From: Acephala macrosclerotiorum
Lineage: Eukaryota; Ascomycota; Leotiomycetes; Helotiales; Mollisiaceae
Length of the DNA stretch: 64,000 nt
Assembly: GCA_014904845.1 (NCBI GenBank)
Contig: MU119451.1
Span: 1 to 64,000, forward strand
Reading direction: 5' to 3'
Shown in pieces: positions 34,774 to 47,950 of the stretch (positions are counted from its first letter, which is position 1; every line of letters starts with the position of its first letter). The position numbers and the translations under genes were made by a program. A model generated the notes under the pieces. The model was not told the origin of the DNA and did no database searches. It worked only from the letters and a program-made list of their open reading frames with translations.

Positions 34774-35688
34774 TCACACCCAACTCGTCTTCCTTGCCCC
34801 ACCCCGAAGCCATTCCCTGGTTTCCTCCAGAGTTGCAACTACCCGAAACTTAAATGTCGGTGTTGACCAAGACTTGGCATCAACCAAACTTTGTCTGAAA
34901 ATCTCAACACCTTCGTAGACTTTCCTAGCAATCACATTCCAATCTATGGTTGAGACCTGGCGATGGATGATAAGGGACGCCTCGTCTTGAATCCATTCTT
35001 CGCCACTCGAACGATGTCCCCTTATGCCCAGCACGTACATAAACTGTGCCCAATCTCTGATTCTGTCTTCCGACACTAACTCTTGGTAAATTTGTGGTGG
35101 CGGGTTGGACATTATGGCGAATATCTCCGTTGAGCCTCTAGGGATCGGGTTTGTCCCCATGACCAGAATGACCTCAAGAATGCCTGCTTGGGTGATGGCA
35201 TGCATGATGTCCATGAAACGGCTTAAGGACTCTTTACGACGGGATGGCCATATGGAATAGAACATTTCCCACGATATGGCGATTCGACGATCCCGCTTCT
35301 TATGTTCAGATAACTGATCTCTGATACGGGCATCTCTCAGGAAGTTTCGAAACGCGTCGAAAGAGGCATCGATGAACCAGAATACAGCCGGTGTAATCTT
35401 CAATACCGACTGATCATGTATACGTTCTCCAACTGGTTGCCCGTGCCGAAGCTCTTTGGAGAGCGTAGCTGTCTGAGTCGGTAACGTCGCAGCTCTCAGC
35501 AGGCCCTCTCTGTTCCCTTGCCCTATCGGCTCATCAAGGGATGACGGTCTCGACAAAACTATCCCACGTTTAACAGAAACGCTACGCGGCACTCTTAATG
35601 CCAGGTTCCATCTGACACGTCTGACCTCGAGCGGGAAGTCCATCAACAATGGAGGCTTCTCCGACTTTCTGTCCCAGAGATTATCCAT
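34774..35688 (-). CDS. 2EXR-like fungal protein of unknown function
   Basis: A single exon of 304 residues. Near the N-terminus, FPLEVRRVRWNLALRVPR resembles the opening of the fungal 2EXR domain (consensus LPxEIRxxIWxxAL). A second recognisable block, PAVFWFIDASFDAFRNFLR, follows near residue 101 where 2EXR proteins usually have a conserved segment. The family is abundant in filamentous ascomycetes, often lineage-specific, and has no established biochemical role. The match is by eye and diverged: the expected Ile before Trp is Arg, and the middle is unlike typical members. The start is the first Met, 15 residues before the motif. A frame overlapping the 5' end (35,643-35,930) is in another register and seems unrelated. 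Confidence 0.55.
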   Translation of the reverse strand: MDNLWDRKSEKPPLLMDFPLEVRRVRWNLALRVPRSVSVKRGIVLSRPSSLDEPIGQGNREGLLRAATLPTQTATLSKELRHGQPVGERIHDQSVLKITPAVFWFIDASFDAFRNFLRDARIRDQLSEHKKRDRRIAISWEMFYSIWPSRRKESLSRFMDIMHAITQAGILEVILVMGTNPIPRGSTEIFAIMSNPPPQIYQELVSEDRIRDWAQFMYVLGIRGHRSSGEEWIQDEASLIIHRQVSTIDWNVIARKVYEGVEIFRQSLVDAKSWSTPTFKFRVVATLEETREWLRGGARKTSWV

Positions 35689-36733
35689 CTTACGTTGACA
35701 ACTTGTCTAGATAATAATCCGGATCCTTTTCTTGTTTCGAAGCTCGCGCTCCGATTTCCTTCCTGGGCGGGTTGCTGTACAAGTTTGGCAGCCTGGGTCG
35801 AATCTGTTGGACGTTTGTTTGAGCTTGAATGCTTGAGGAGGGTTTCAAGACAGGAACCTAACGTATGACTTGAGCTTACAAGTCGAGTCGTAAGTTGCTG
35901 AACGGATGAGTCAAAGTCGCCATGAATCAAAAGCCGGTTTAGTCGAAATTATCCCACTGCGGAGCACATACTCATTCGCAAACACAAAAACAGCAGCTGT
36001 GGCAGATCTCGACACTTCGAGAGTGTCATTTTGAAATCGGCCGAACTCCGGAATCTTTCAGCAAAAATGATAATCGATGCTGGTACTTGATAGGCGCCAT
36101 TCATTTCATGCCAAACTTTGGTGTCATTGTAACTGGGTCCTTAGAACCTTGAGAAGCCAAATCTCGAGTCTACTGTAGGCACTTTCCGAGAGCAGTCATC
36201 TCGTCGCTCTTTCCTCGAGGGGCATGCAGAAAACGCGCCAAGCGGCAATTAGCGCACTGCTTCACCTCTTCACCTCTCATCCCCCCTCCAACTACCTCCG
36301 GGACTTTGGTGGGTACGGCATTGAGGAGATGATATTTGTCGCAGGGCCTGAGACTGTCCGCGGCTATGGGAAAGCGCGATTCGCCGAGTCAAAAAACGAG
36401 CCTTGTTATTACAGGCTGGCAAAAAAACGAGACTTGGGACATGATGAGCAAAGAAGCAATGCTTGTGATGCAGAGGTATAAGGACGAACAATCAAAACTT
36501 GGTGAGAGAACCCCAAAGGCACCATGCTCCTCCCAAGAATAATCTTTCGGGGAGTGGTATCGAAGGCCGAGTGCACCTGCAAGGACTCCAAGGACATTGA
36601 GGTGGGCCACAATTCGGTCGATGTTGCAAGGAGCCAACTCTGCACATGGGAAATGCCTTAGCGCCTTGCTGGGTTCGAAACGGGGTATCATTTATTGGTA
36701 CATGCAGAAGCTAGTATATGGCGGTGACAATGA
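35689..36733. other. Intergenic region between 2EXR-like gene and GPI8
   Basis: Short frames on both strands overlap one another and none shows a motif. The part next to 36,734 should be the 3' untranslated region of the minus-strand GPI8 gene. I see no RNA gene or repeat. Confidence 0.5.
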
Positions 36734-37969
36734 TCATGGAGCTTCTAGATATGTCCCTGCCAACCATACCAGCGAGCATCCAGCCAAAGCCCACGCACCG
36801 ATAGCCTTCTTTCCCCACCATGTGTTATCAACTTCCACCTTCGCGGCTCTGATCTTCTTCGGCGTGTCTCTCGCAAACATATGCTCTGTCGTGCTAGTAT
36901 TCTTCTCTTCAGCCGTAGCAACATCTGCTTCATCGGCTCTCTTCCTCAACTCAGCAATCTTCTTGCCTAGAGCAAGAATGTCTTCCTTCCACTCTGTAGC
37001 ATTCTCAACACTGTCGACTTCAACGTTTTGTACGTTTCCGAAGAAGTCCATGACCAATCTTTCCCTCCCTCCCGGCTCGCCTCCTGGGAACAGATCCCAC
37101 CGGACTCCAGGATGTGAATGAATTTTTGACTCGTCATAGCTGTCAAACAGGTCTCCTAATGTCATCTTGCTGCTTGGTTCTCTGACTTGTGTTTCTAGGA
37201 AGTCTAGATTGTAATATGTGTATCGATCGATTACTGCCACCCCAACATCATTGTCTGCATGGTGAGAATACGAGGACTGGTCGATTTCGGAGGAGCCCGT
37301 AGCAATGATATTCGGCGAGTAGAACTTGCTGTACATCGTATTCGCCTGGCAGGTATCGATCATGAAGAGCAATTCATGGTATCTGCACCTGTCAGCGTCC
37401 GTACTTCACACGGACATTGGGAACCAAGACTACCTCTTCTTCTCCCACATCTGTTCAAAAGCATCCGCTAAATCAAAAGCACTAATCTCCTCCGCATCCT
37501 GAAACTTCAAAAACTCATTCCCCCCATGCCCCGTCATATACACCAGAATATTACTCCGATCATCTGTCAACAACCTCTTACTCCTCGGCATCTCCTCCCC
37601 CACCCTGTCCGTCAACAACCTAATGAAATTCTCCACCGTAACTTCATATCCCCTATAATCAACCTCAATATTATCTCCATACAAATCGACTGCTCGACCG
37701 GCGTTACTGTAGACAGTGCCGGGGAACGCGTTACGCGGATTGCAGGCCATGTCGTCGGGGAGCATGAGGATGATCTGCGAGTCGGGAATTCCGAGGCGTT
37801 TGACGGTTCGGTAGAGGGAGAGGACGTTCGCTAGGTGGCGGTAGTTAAACCAGAATCGTGAGGTAGAGACGAGGACTGCCCAGTTGCTGGTGTGTTCGCT
37901 GGATACGGAGATAGGGCCCAGCAATGATGCCAGCACCAGGGGCAATTGTAGCAGATTGTTGAGCTTCAT
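36734..37969 (-). CDS. gpi8: GPI-anchor transamidase catalytic subunit
   Basis: The cysteine protease (family C13) of the ER GPI-transamidase complex, which cleaves a protein's C-terminal signal and attaches the GPI anchor. Exons 37434-37969 and 36734-37382, split by a 51-bp intron (GTAGTC...GCAG), give 394 residues, near the ~400 of yeast Gpi8. Family blocks are intact: [18 protein letters not shown] near residue 27, the catalytic His in [10 protein letters not shown] (H148), and the catalytic Cys in [12 protein letters not shown] (C190). A signal peptide ([18 protein letters not shown]) opens the protein, and a C-terminal membrane helix ([20 protein letters not shown]) closes it, as expected for an ER type I membrane protein. 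The frame extends 45 codons further upstream, but the Met next to the signal peptide is taken as the start. It diverges from the histidine-phosphatase gene. Confidence 0.95.
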
Positions 37970-38315
37970 CTTGGGCGACTTTGTGAAGGGGAAAACGAGC
38001 GTAGGAGGAGAGGAGGAGGAGGAATACGACCGTAGATATGTTTTCGTTGGCGTTGTCGCAAAGTACGAAGTTGTGCTGGAGCTTTCCCTTGGATCGCTTC
38101 CCAAGCCTTGGAGGGCATTTGAAATAACGCCAAGACGGCTAAAGATCTCTGTCGCCTCAGATCTAAGGCAGAAGTACCTGCGCTGTCACATGTACATAGC
38201 AATTCCAAGCTTTGTTTGCCCCGCTAACCAGATATATCTCAACCTTGCCTCATGAAGCTTCCAGCTTTGAGAACTAAGTCGAAGTCTATTACTCTGGTGT
38301 AGCGATGCCAAAGTG
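37970..38315. promoter_or_regulatory. Compact bidirectional promoter, GPI8 / histidine phosphatase
   Basis: Only 346 bp separate the two divergent start codons, so both 5' leaders and core promoters must share it. The segment next to gpi8 is purine/pyrimidine-skewed (GGAGGAGAGGAGGAGG near 38,000). No specific factor site could be assigned. Confidence 0.55.
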
Positions 38316-40443
38316 ATGGGTTGGCCACCAGCTGTAATCATCGTCGTCAGGTATGCTTTTACATATTTCCTCAAACACTTTCTACTTTTCAAGCTTCACT
38401 GTTAACAGTTGACTGTTTCATCGCACGGCTGGCTGTGCAGCTGGACGATGAAGCATGCTTGGCAAGAATTCCTTCTTACTGTGTTCTAGGCATGGTGCTC
38501 GACTTGATGCTGCTGATAAGCAGTGGCATCTCACCTCTCCGACTCCTTACGACCCTCCTCTAACGTATGGTGGCTGGACCCAATCGAGAGCACTGGGTGC
38601 TCGAATTGCGAGCATACTTCGAACAAGAGAGACGGACGATGAGATACCGGTTGAAGACGGGGCTGGGGATAATGGAGGCAACACGAGGAAGAGGCGACAC
38701 AAAGTTATCATTCACAGTTCCCCATTCTTGAGATGTGTTCAGACATCTGTGGCGATCAGTGCGGGGCTGGCACAAAATCCTGGGCATACACCTCCCAAGT
38801 CAAAGACGGCATCTCCAGCTGTCAAACCTACGAAGATTGCTGGATCTCCACGAATAAGTCCTCTAGTCACGACTGGGTCTCCTCGTCTTGCTCCTATACC
38901 AGAACCAAGCAAGTCTTTGAAGGCAAATGGGCAATCTGCGCCGTATGAGCAGCCGGATAATATTAAGAAGTCGACTGTGCGCGTGGACGCGTTTCTTGGG
39001 GAATGGTTGACAGCGGATTATTTCGAGCATATCACACCTCCGCCGAGCTCCGTTATGATGGTGGCAGGAGCCAAAGCAGACCTTCTTAGAAGGGAAGACT
39101 ACAGCAACCTGATACACGTTCAAGATGTCAAAGCCACTCAAGGATTTCCTGGTGGATGGGGCAGTCCCGTTGTTGCTGCGGAGAAGGACAAAGACGAAAG
39201 CTCATTGTCCAACCTGTCAAGTCTCGGGGCGGCTCTATCGCGAAGAGATCGAACAAGCAGTCTGAGCAGTGTTGGAAGCGTCAGGAGCAGCCATAGCCAC
39301 AGGAGTGGAGTCAGTCTGCAAGTTACGGCACCTCCAGAGCATGGTATCTATATGCCTCCAGTGCCGAGCTACGCAATCTCCAACTCAGACCCAATTCCAC
39401 CTGGCTATGTCGCCCATGCCAGAGATGCTTGCGTTGATGTTGATTATCAATGGGACAGCATGCGCGAGCCACAATACTGGGGAACTGGTGGAGAGTATGG
39501 TGAGGAATGGAGTCAGATGCACAAACGATTTCGAACAGGAATTCAATCATTACTTGGCTGGTATACCACAGCTGATGACCCAGGACGTCTCTTGACGAGA
39601 ATCCCCAAGTCGCCAACTCACCCAGGCATGAATGAGGAGGACAGCGCAGAAGATGAGGATACTGATCTTGTGGTCATCCTGGTCACCCACGGTGCTGGAT
39701 GCAATGCTCTGATTGGTGCATTGACAAATCAGCCTGTTTTATTGGATGTCGGTATGGCTTCACTGACAATGGCTGTACGGAAACCCACTCCTGTCACATC
39801 TCCGATTTCTTCACCTTCTGTGTCACCAAGGCACTCTCGCAACACGTCGAGGAACTTCACCATCTCGGATCAATATGATGTCAAGCTCGTTGCGAATACG
39901 GAACATTTGCGAACGAGCACCCCGTCCACCCCATCAAGAAACAATTCTTTGGCAGGCATCTCTACCTTCCGTGAGCGCTTCACACTTGGTGGCAGTTCTC
40001 TAGATGGTTCCAACTTCAGCAGACCTAAAACAGGAGTCACAACCTCTAGCGCATTTGGCAGCATTCGCCGAACAGCAAGCATCGCCTCTGGTAGTATATC
40101 TCGTGCATATGTTCCAGCACGACAGTCTTCAATTGGCCTATGGAGTGCACCACAGACACAGGAGGAAGATGAAGATGCTACGGAAGACCCAGAGGAAGAT
40201 GACATGATTCTGAACTTTGGTGACGATGCGGCGAATGACTCGAAGCGGGAGGATGAAAACCCCGCTCGTGTAACATTTGGTGAGGTGTTTGTTGAGAAGA
40301 AGACGGCCAGTGAGGCAGTTGAGGAGAAAGAAGATGATGTCGCTCCTCTCGGGTTGTGGGGAGCTCCAAGACCGCCTGGCCATGCGGAAAAGATCAGGGA
40401 GATTGGGCCGAAGCGAAGATGGACTGTCAACGAGCGTGGGTGA
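38316..40443 (+). CDS. Histidine-phosphatase (phosphoglycerate-mutase-like) protein
   Basis: Exon 38316-38350 (only 35 nt), a 139-bp intron (GTATGC...CTAG) and exon 38490-40443 encode 662 residues. The intron falls within the Arg codon of the catalytic RHG motif, so VVRHGARLDAADKQWHL forms only after splicing. The phosphoacceptor His is H13. IIHSSPFLRCVQTS follows as the conserved arginine block, and the second catalytic His appears in VILVTHGAGCNALI (H412). Unlike compact phosphatases, long Ser/Pro-rich inserts separate these blocks and a ~230-residue low-complexity, acidic tail follows. Related fungal proteins are annotated as phosphoglycerate mutase family; substrate and role are unknown, and a glycolytic mutase role is unlikely. 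The start is supported by MGWPPAVIIVV, a typical first beta strand. Confidence 0.85.
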
Positions 40444-41498
40444 TTACAGTCAAGGAGCAGAGACGACGACTTTGTGCACCGGTTCAGGTGTCAATATTTT
40501 TACGACGGGATTCGTGCATGGCATTCTCATACACGCATCCATCGCGACATAGACCGTTGCTTCAATAGATGAGTACATGAAACATCACAGGGACGAAAAA
40601 TATATCAACAGCATTGCAGCGAGCGAGGGAGTTCGGCGAACAGGGAACCCGACAACATGAATTGATGACAGCAGCACGAGAAGATCCACCCTCCTATGAA
40701 GCATGGGAAGCGTTCATCCGGCATTTAGGAGGTTTCAGTCGACGATTCGTGGTTCTGTTTATGAGTTTGGCTGTTGGGTTGGATGGCTTCGTTTCATGGC
40801 TTTTTTAGACCGGTGCGCTTCATGAGCACAAAAAGCGTTGAGATGAAAATTGTTAATAGTATCATCTACTCTACTTCTTTTATCTACTTTTAGGATGCAT
40901 AAGCTCTTCTCTAACCTCAATCATTCCAATCGCTCTCGCTCTTGCGCAAAAGGTCGTCGTCTCATCTATTCGCTTCCCGCGCCTTCTTCGTGCCCACGTA
41001 GTAAAGAAAGTTAGCAGCGAAACAATACCTGACAGCAGCAATTCCCTTCTGGAAGTTGTTACTGGGACTGCTAAGTTGTTGATATCTACTAGCAGGAGGA
41101 AGGACATTCAAATTTCAAAATCATTACAACGACAGGTGCCGCATGGAGGGGTTTCAGGTATGGGAGCATCACAATCACAATAAACCAAACATTACAGAAT
41201 TTTTCTTGGTATTACTCTACAAAACATCCATCCTATTCTACTCTAACTATTTTCTCTTGTTTCTCGTATTCAACTTTTTTTGGTCATTTCGTCATCATGA
41301 AATCATTGCCTCCATAACTCCCCACGCTATGCATCAGATACACCTCCCAATACATGCCTTTTATGACCAAGAAAAGGAAAGTACTCGTACAATCATCATA
41401 ACCATCGTTTCTGCTCGAACCGTTCCCAATCCTGTAGATCCTGGCCAGTGTTCAATTCAAGAAGACGACCTAAACAGACCAGTAACTTCAGTGGCCAA
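40444..41498. other. Convergent 3' region between phosphatase and Listerin genes
   Basis: The genes on both sides end here, so two 3' untranslated regions are expected. The region from ~40.8 to 41.3 kb is T-rich. Frames on either strand are short and unsupported. Confidence 0.55.
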
Positions 41499-44400
41499 TC
41501 AACGCCTAGTGACAAGGCCATGGAAATTCTGGCGGCACATAGGGCAGGTGTTGTTATTGCTAGACGAGAACCATTTCGCCAAACATTTCGAATGGAAGGT
41601 ATTCCTGCACGTAGCGCATTTCTTCTCCGGCACTCTCATATCCTCGCTAATGACTGAGTAACAGATAGAGCATTGTTCGTGACCCTTCATGAACCGAGTG
41701 ATGCTTTGGCGGAATATCTCGATACCATCGATGACAGTTCCCACGAATTTAACGCAGCCTTCGATGTTCTTGACGAGTCCTTCCCAGTTCTTATGGGGAA
41801 TGCCGACCCTGCTGATGGATTTGACTTCGATTTTGGCGAGAGGATATAGCGGCGGGAGGGTAAAGGAGATGCTGCAGAGCTGTTCATCGATTTCGTAGGA
41901 TACGGTGATAGTGTTGCCTCGTGTTGTAGGGAGTCGAATGATAAGTTGCTGGCCATCCTCATATTCCTTGACTTCGCTACCTCCTCGCCAATCATGGACT
42001 TCGTCGATAGCATCACGGATGACTGTGGGTGTGAAATTTCGCTCAGTCCAATCGGCCATAAAGCCCTTGCCGGCTCTTGTGTAGGCAGTATGCCATTCTC
42101 TGACTAAGTTCGGGGTGAATCTTAGTACATCGTGATAGACGGAAGCTGACAACCACGCTACGCTATGTTCTAGTCCACGACTTAGATCGAAGGCGTCAAA
42201 AGCTCCGATACCATCTTGCAGTTGGTAGTAGGAAAGTGGTCGGAGCTTGCCATCAGAAGCCGCGAAGAAGTGGTTGATAAACAAAAGGAGAGTGTTCATC
42301 TGCCCGTGTTCCTTCAGCTGCTGCTGCAACGAAAGCCGGACCTGAAATGGACACCATGCAATAATTGAGAAAATCAGCTCCCAAGCAAGAAGTACTTGTC
42401 GACGCGACGTTTGGATCTTGTCGACATCTCCAGGAGTAGCGTTGGGGCCCAATATTCTGTCAAGTGGTTGCATGCATTCCGAGTCTAGAAGTAAGGACAG
42501 GAGCTCATCAGGGAACTCGGCAGCTACGAAAAGTTAGAACATAATGAAAAGGGTCAATAAAGAACAACGAACCCTCATTGTCAACTGCGAACTTCATAGT
42601 GATGTCATCGGTCATCTGCTTAAGTCCCTTCTTGATAACCTCGAAGGCCGTGGCCTGAACAACAGGATACAGTGATGCGAGCATTGGGTAAATCAATTCT
42701 AGGTTAATCTTCTCGATGGGAATCTTGATGATTTCTGGATTGAGGTACTCGTCGAAGGCTGCCATGAATGGCAGGTCAGCCTCTCGAGTTAGTGTGAACA
42801 TTCCAAGCAGACCTTCGTTCAGATATTTCCGGAACAACACGAATACTTCCTTTAAATCATCACTAGCATCTTGGTCCTCCTTCAATTTGACCAATTTCGA
42901 GTACATTCTCAAAGAGTTGGAGGAGAAGACAAAGACGTCTTTCTTTGATGGATTAGTATCCGTGCTTTCCATTGAGACCTGCAGGTCCCAGGGTCGTAAA
43001 CAGAGACGGGTCAGTGTCTGCTGCCAATGTTCTCCGGATGAAGACTTGATTGCTGGCAGCAATTTGGCCAAGACTTTACAGGACTCAGCAGCAAGGCCAC
43101 AGTTCAAACCAGAAAGGTCACTGACTTCGAACCAAGAAAGGATTTTCTTGACCGACATCGCGATTCGTGCAGTGTGTGGTGGTAAGGTGTTGTGATACAC
43201 ACCTAGGCAGCCGTCAAGGTAGATCATTGTGGTTAATGCTCCCGCTGCCTGGGGCTGGTTCAAAGTTCCGCCATCGAATCCGTAGACTAGTGCAAGGAGG
43301 TGATTACAAAACCACTTCACTAATTGACTGGAGTGCAAGTGTGGCTTGAACCCTGATAAAATCGCGAGTGTGACAAGTGGTCGATCTGGCTCTTTGACAA
43401 ACAGATTCTGTTCCTTCAACCATTCTTCGCTGCACCGAAACTTCCCTCCATTGATTTTTGCTACCTGATCGAAAAGGCTGCTGAGCGCCAGAGCACTGTA
43501 GTATGCTAGAGGGTTTTTGGAACTAGATTGCTCCATCATCATCTTGACAAGGTTGCCCAAGGCGGTAGTCTCGTTGTATGGGGCCTTGTCTGTAGATGGT
43601 GATTGAGAAATGATCAAGAGCAGGAGCTTCTGGAGTTTGGTCTCGAAAGCAGTGATGTGGTCGCACCAATTGTCATACAACTGTGGTTTACCATCGAGGC
43701 GCTGTACATTCAACAGCTGACTGGTGAGACATAAGAAGAACAGAATCTCGCTGACTTGCTTGTCGGGGAGTCGCGGCATAACATCCTGCATGATCTCGCA
43801 CGTATATAGTGCCATCCTCAATGCAATGGAGTGTCCATCATCGTCCGTGAGATCTTCCGGAGGAGGCGGGGCCGTACCCTTGATCAGGGAAAGAGCACCA
43901 CCAAACAGCATACAAGCGCCAAGGTGTGCAGGAGGCTTTCGCCCGTAGAAAGGCGCAAATGTATCGTCCCACTCCTCGAGGGTAGGAATCAAAGCGGCTG
44001 CCTTATAGGAATCGTTGGGTTCGCCGGAATTTGCATAGATGTTCCGAGCTAGGTTCACCAAAGTATGCACGCTTTAACATGTGTTAGCATGACCATTCAA
44101 GCAGGAGATTCTGAGACATATACCTTAGAGGTGGATCATGCATAGAAATAAGCTGATTTCGGATAATCTGAATCAACGGATTCGCTAATGGATCGTCGGA
44201 AGGGGTATCAGTCTCGGACAGTACTTTGGTAAGGTGCTTGATGGTAGACTTATGTGCTGCATCTAGCCAATCAGACTGCGCCTCGCTGAGCTCCATTAGT
44301 CGTGTGAGCAGTGAGAGCTGGCGATCGTTGGAAGATATCAGCAGACGAGTGTCCTTTTGTGACAGAGAGCTCAAGGCCTTCAGTCCTCTCTCCGTTACAT

Positions 44401-46691
44401 CTAAGTGAGGAGATATAAGGGCATTGGCGATAATGTCTGTAATCTCTAATGCTGCTTCCCTAGAGATTGATTTGGAGGTTGCGGCCGCATCAAACAACAA
44501 CCAAGAAGGATCGTCGTTTGAGAGAACTGCATCTCGTGCACGGTCACGAACAAAATCTTGGAGATTCTGGTCTACTTCTGCAAGTTGGGAGCCATCGGTT
44601 CTCAGAAGCATTGAGGCAACCAATGAGCATCGGAGGTCTGTAGAAGGAAGAGCTAGAACTTTTCTTAATGTATCGCTCCAGATTTCTGAGGCTCTTCTGC
44701 TACCTGCTTGTTTATCGAGAAGGTCGGCTTTGGAATAGTTGGCAAAGGGTATGCTTGGCGGTGGACAAGCCTTAAGTTCCTTAAGTGCGGCGAGGAGGTA
44801 CTCGCCAGATGGTGTACCGATGAGATCAAACAAGTGTGCCTCAAGGAAATCTGCTAAGGAGTTTATAATGCTTCGACAATTCTTCATGAAGAAGGAGCCC
44901 ATTCGCAGGCAAGCCAACATGCCAGCAGCAGCTGCATAAGGCTTTCCTTGACGACCGATGAGGACTTCTGCACAGGCATCCATCATCTTCTGCGTGATAG
45001 TCATCAACGAATCAGCCTCGGGGAGCCGGTTTTGGAGATATCTTAGATCGCGGTCAGCCCAGACCCACTCCAACAACAAGAACCATCGGACAAATCCAGA
45101 CTGAATGTTATCTTGGGCCTTCTTATAGTCTCGAGTCTCGACTGAAATAGGATCAAGTAGTCGGTCTGTCAACTTTTGTGACCATAATTTCAGCTCCTGT
45201 TTCAGACTAATCTGAATCTGATCGCCAGCCTTTTCGCATGTAGGACTCAACTTCAATGTTAAACAGGTTCTCAAAGCTTCTTTGATATTGTCGGAAGTCG
45301 CAATCGACCAAGTCGTCTGGCCGGGGTCGATGACGATGAAATTTTCGATGGCGGGGAACAGAGAGTCTCGAATCAGCTTAACTTGCGATTCGGTATCGGT
45401 CAATCGTGTAGTGGCAAAGGAATGGGCAATAGTGAGATAAGCAGCATAGGCGACTAGAAGATTTGTCTTAGGCTCATCCCTATTGCTCATTCCAGTTCGC
45501 AAAGCTGACATTAACTCCAGAATAGAGGAGACCTTGGGTGGAAAGGTTTCCTCGGGTATGACGAGAATCAAGGCGACCAGGGACTTCCAATACTCAGATG
45601 GCCCTCGTTGCGATCCCTTCTCGATGAAGGATCGAAGACGTGCTAACGGGTCCTTCTTTGGTTTGCTGGACAAAGGCCATACCTCGGGGAACTTTGTCGT
45701 GAGGACCTTGAGCGTCTCAACAAGGTCGTACGTTGAGCCAAGCTGTGGACCCCTCAATGCATCCGAGATCAAGGCATGACCAATTGCCTTCAGATTAGCC
45801 TTGACTGCAGAAGGTTGTCTAAAAACGTAGGCACTGATGAGCTGGAGGCTGCTCCGTCGTAAGTGTACATCCTCACTTGAAGCAAACTCCAGGAGCTCTT
45901 CATTGCCGAGCAACGCCTCGTACTTGTCCTTGTATTTCCTGATATCGTCTTCCGTTAATGTCTTGAGGAGAGACGTGACCATGTCGATGCTATTGCCAAT
46001 CATTCGGAAATATACTGCCTTCAGGTCTTCGGCACTCATAGTGCGCTCATCGCTCAAAGTACTCGGGGTTTCGTCAAGGCCGCCTTGGACGTACGCCAAG
46101 ATGACCTGCTGCAACTTCTTGAGCGCAGTGCTCCGCTTCTCAGCAGTGTTTAACAGAACCTCGAGTCCATCTTTGGCAGCTTTCGCGGCTCCCTTATCAC
46201 TATCAAAGGTTCCCGCCAGCCATGTCGGGAGCATCTGTGGAATGTAGGGCTGGATTCGTGATTTGGCGGAGTCCAATATTTGGTGCTGTATCAGGTGGGA
46301 CAGTTCTCGGACACGTCGCGAATTGTTGATTGAGAGTCGGGGATATAATTCGGACTAGACATGCAATTAGTACCAGAATAATTTTTTGTGAGGCCATATG
46401 TGAACATACCCATGCCTTGATGACCGCATCCTCAATTCCTCCTCCCTCCTCATCCGGATGAGTCTTGACAAATGCGAGGATGTCGTCTAGAGCCTTTGCT
46501 AAAGTCGTGTCGTTCTTCTTGGACAAACTCTTGAATGAAACGACAAGGTTCGAGTCGGAGATCTGGGCGAGATTTGGGGGTGGGTTAGAGAACGACAAGC
46601 GTGAGGTCGACGAGTCGGCTGCGCCGAAGCCTCTGCCTCTGCCGCCGATCAATCCGCTCTTGGTTGATAGACGACGACCAAAGCCTGCCAT
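41499..46691 (-). CDS. ltn1: Listerin, RING E3 ligase of ribosome-associated quality control
   Basis: Ltn1/Rkr1 ubiquitinates stalled nascent chains on 60S ribosomal subunits. Four exons (46410-46691, 44124-46354, 42573-44071, 41499-42523) with introns of 55, 52 and 49 bp encode 1678 residues, slightly longer than yeast Ltn1 (~1560). The N-terminus shows the family pattern: a Gly/Arg/Ser-rich start, then LAKALDDILAFV and KAWSELYPRLSINNSRRVRELSH, the region that docks on the 60S subunit. The centre is a long helical HEAT-like solenoid. Near the C-terminus is an RWD-like segment (SISFTLPPLYPLAKIEV). The protein ends in a RING at residues 1622-1667 (CSIC, CATC, FHSKC, CPMC). All exon joins keep frame. 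The start is the Met before AGFGRRLSTKSG, not the longer upstream frame. Confidence 0.95.
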
Positions 46692-47950
46692 GTTTCTTGA
46701 CGGAGAAGGTCGTGTAAGAGGGAAAGGAAAGGAGAGGCCGTGGCCGTGGAGGGGACTTTGTGCCCACCCCACCGTCAACAACACGGAGAACAGGTTACAG
46801 AACCTCTTGCGGCGACGATCTGCAGATAATAGAGTCTGGATCAAAGGGCGGCGGCGAGGGGGATTAACGAGAATGGTGTTGTAAAGAGTAGGTAGTAGAG
46901 GCAGAGAGTATGTGGTCGATCGTGAGCTCGTGTGGGGAGAAAATAATTACTCTCAGCCTCGCCTCGCCTCAGCTCGAATTGGATGACGATATGCTCAAGA
47001 GTGGTTTAGCGGTGTTAGCGCAGGCTCAGGAAGGCTGCAAATGGTGGCGCAGCTTGGGCCACCTTTTTGTCCCGAATGGCTAAGACACTCTGGCGCTAAG
47101 GAGCCCAGGATGCATCAGAGTGTGGCACTCAAGAAAGACGCAGTGGTGAAGGCATTCTAGATATTGGGTATTGAATATTGCGGCTGTGTAAACGCCGGAT
47201 GATTGCGGAGAAGACTGCTACCCCGCATGTGATTGATGACCGTAGTGAAGCTCCAGTACCTGCGTACTCCGTACACCACACCTCTCCCACTCCTATATTG
47301 TACTTGTCTGCATCTTTCGAGCTGGAAATTCGAGTCTCCAGGACGAGATCACCCTAGACAATCCTCATTCCCTCTTGCTTGCTAAAGCTCCACACAGAAT
47401 TGTGATGGGTGTTGATCATCTACTTCCTCACTGCCCTACGACGATATCACTTCTATCTGAGCAACGACGCCTATGAATTGTGTCTTTGTACTCTGCTCTT
47501 CTTCAACTTCAAAGAGCTTCACTGCAACCCTCCTGCCGTCAACTCTTATTGCTGGGTCCCGCTTCGACCAACTGGACACACGACAGCGGAGACGATCGAT
47601 TCTCTTCAACCCAACCTGCGCTACAAGGCGATTCTGACGACTTCCGGCGTCTTTCACAGTCCGAAACCCTTCTAGAACACGTCTTATCAACGAGGACGTT
47701 ACGTGAGAATCGCTCGATCCCTCCATTATCAACACGTCTAACACTGGCATCTACCAGACTGTGGACACCCACTTTCTCGAACTACTTCGCTCTTGATTCT
47801 GTACGATACAGTTGTGGGAATCGACGTTCAATTCAAGCGTCGTACATGACTGCGAATTGCCCAGTAAGTCGTTGCCTTTTCACTCCAGAACAGTTCATTT
47901 ACCAATGAGGGGTGATAGCCTGGAGTATGACACGATAAACATCTGCAACT
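46692..47950. promoter_or_regulatory. Divergent promoter region, Listerin / 1155-aa protein
   Basis: This 1.26-kb gap holds both promoters. A 142-codon frame at 47480-47908 and a short ATG frame with GTAAGT near 47,861 lie upstream of the 1155-residue gene. They could be a 5' untranslated exon, an upstream ORF or an alternative first exon, but no splice into the main frame could be proved. Confidence 0.45.

Noticed and set aside
36650..36690. GGGTTCGAAACGGGG resembling a tRNA T-arm/B box
   Set aside because: The flanking stems do not pair and no D-arm or acceptor stem is found upstream.
41143..41661. 172-codon plus-strand frame
   Set aside because: Part of it is antisense to the Listerin RING-encoding exon and the rest is T-rich spacer.
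44739..46247. Several plus-strand frames of 60-136 codons
   Set aside because: All are shadows of the Listerin second exon.
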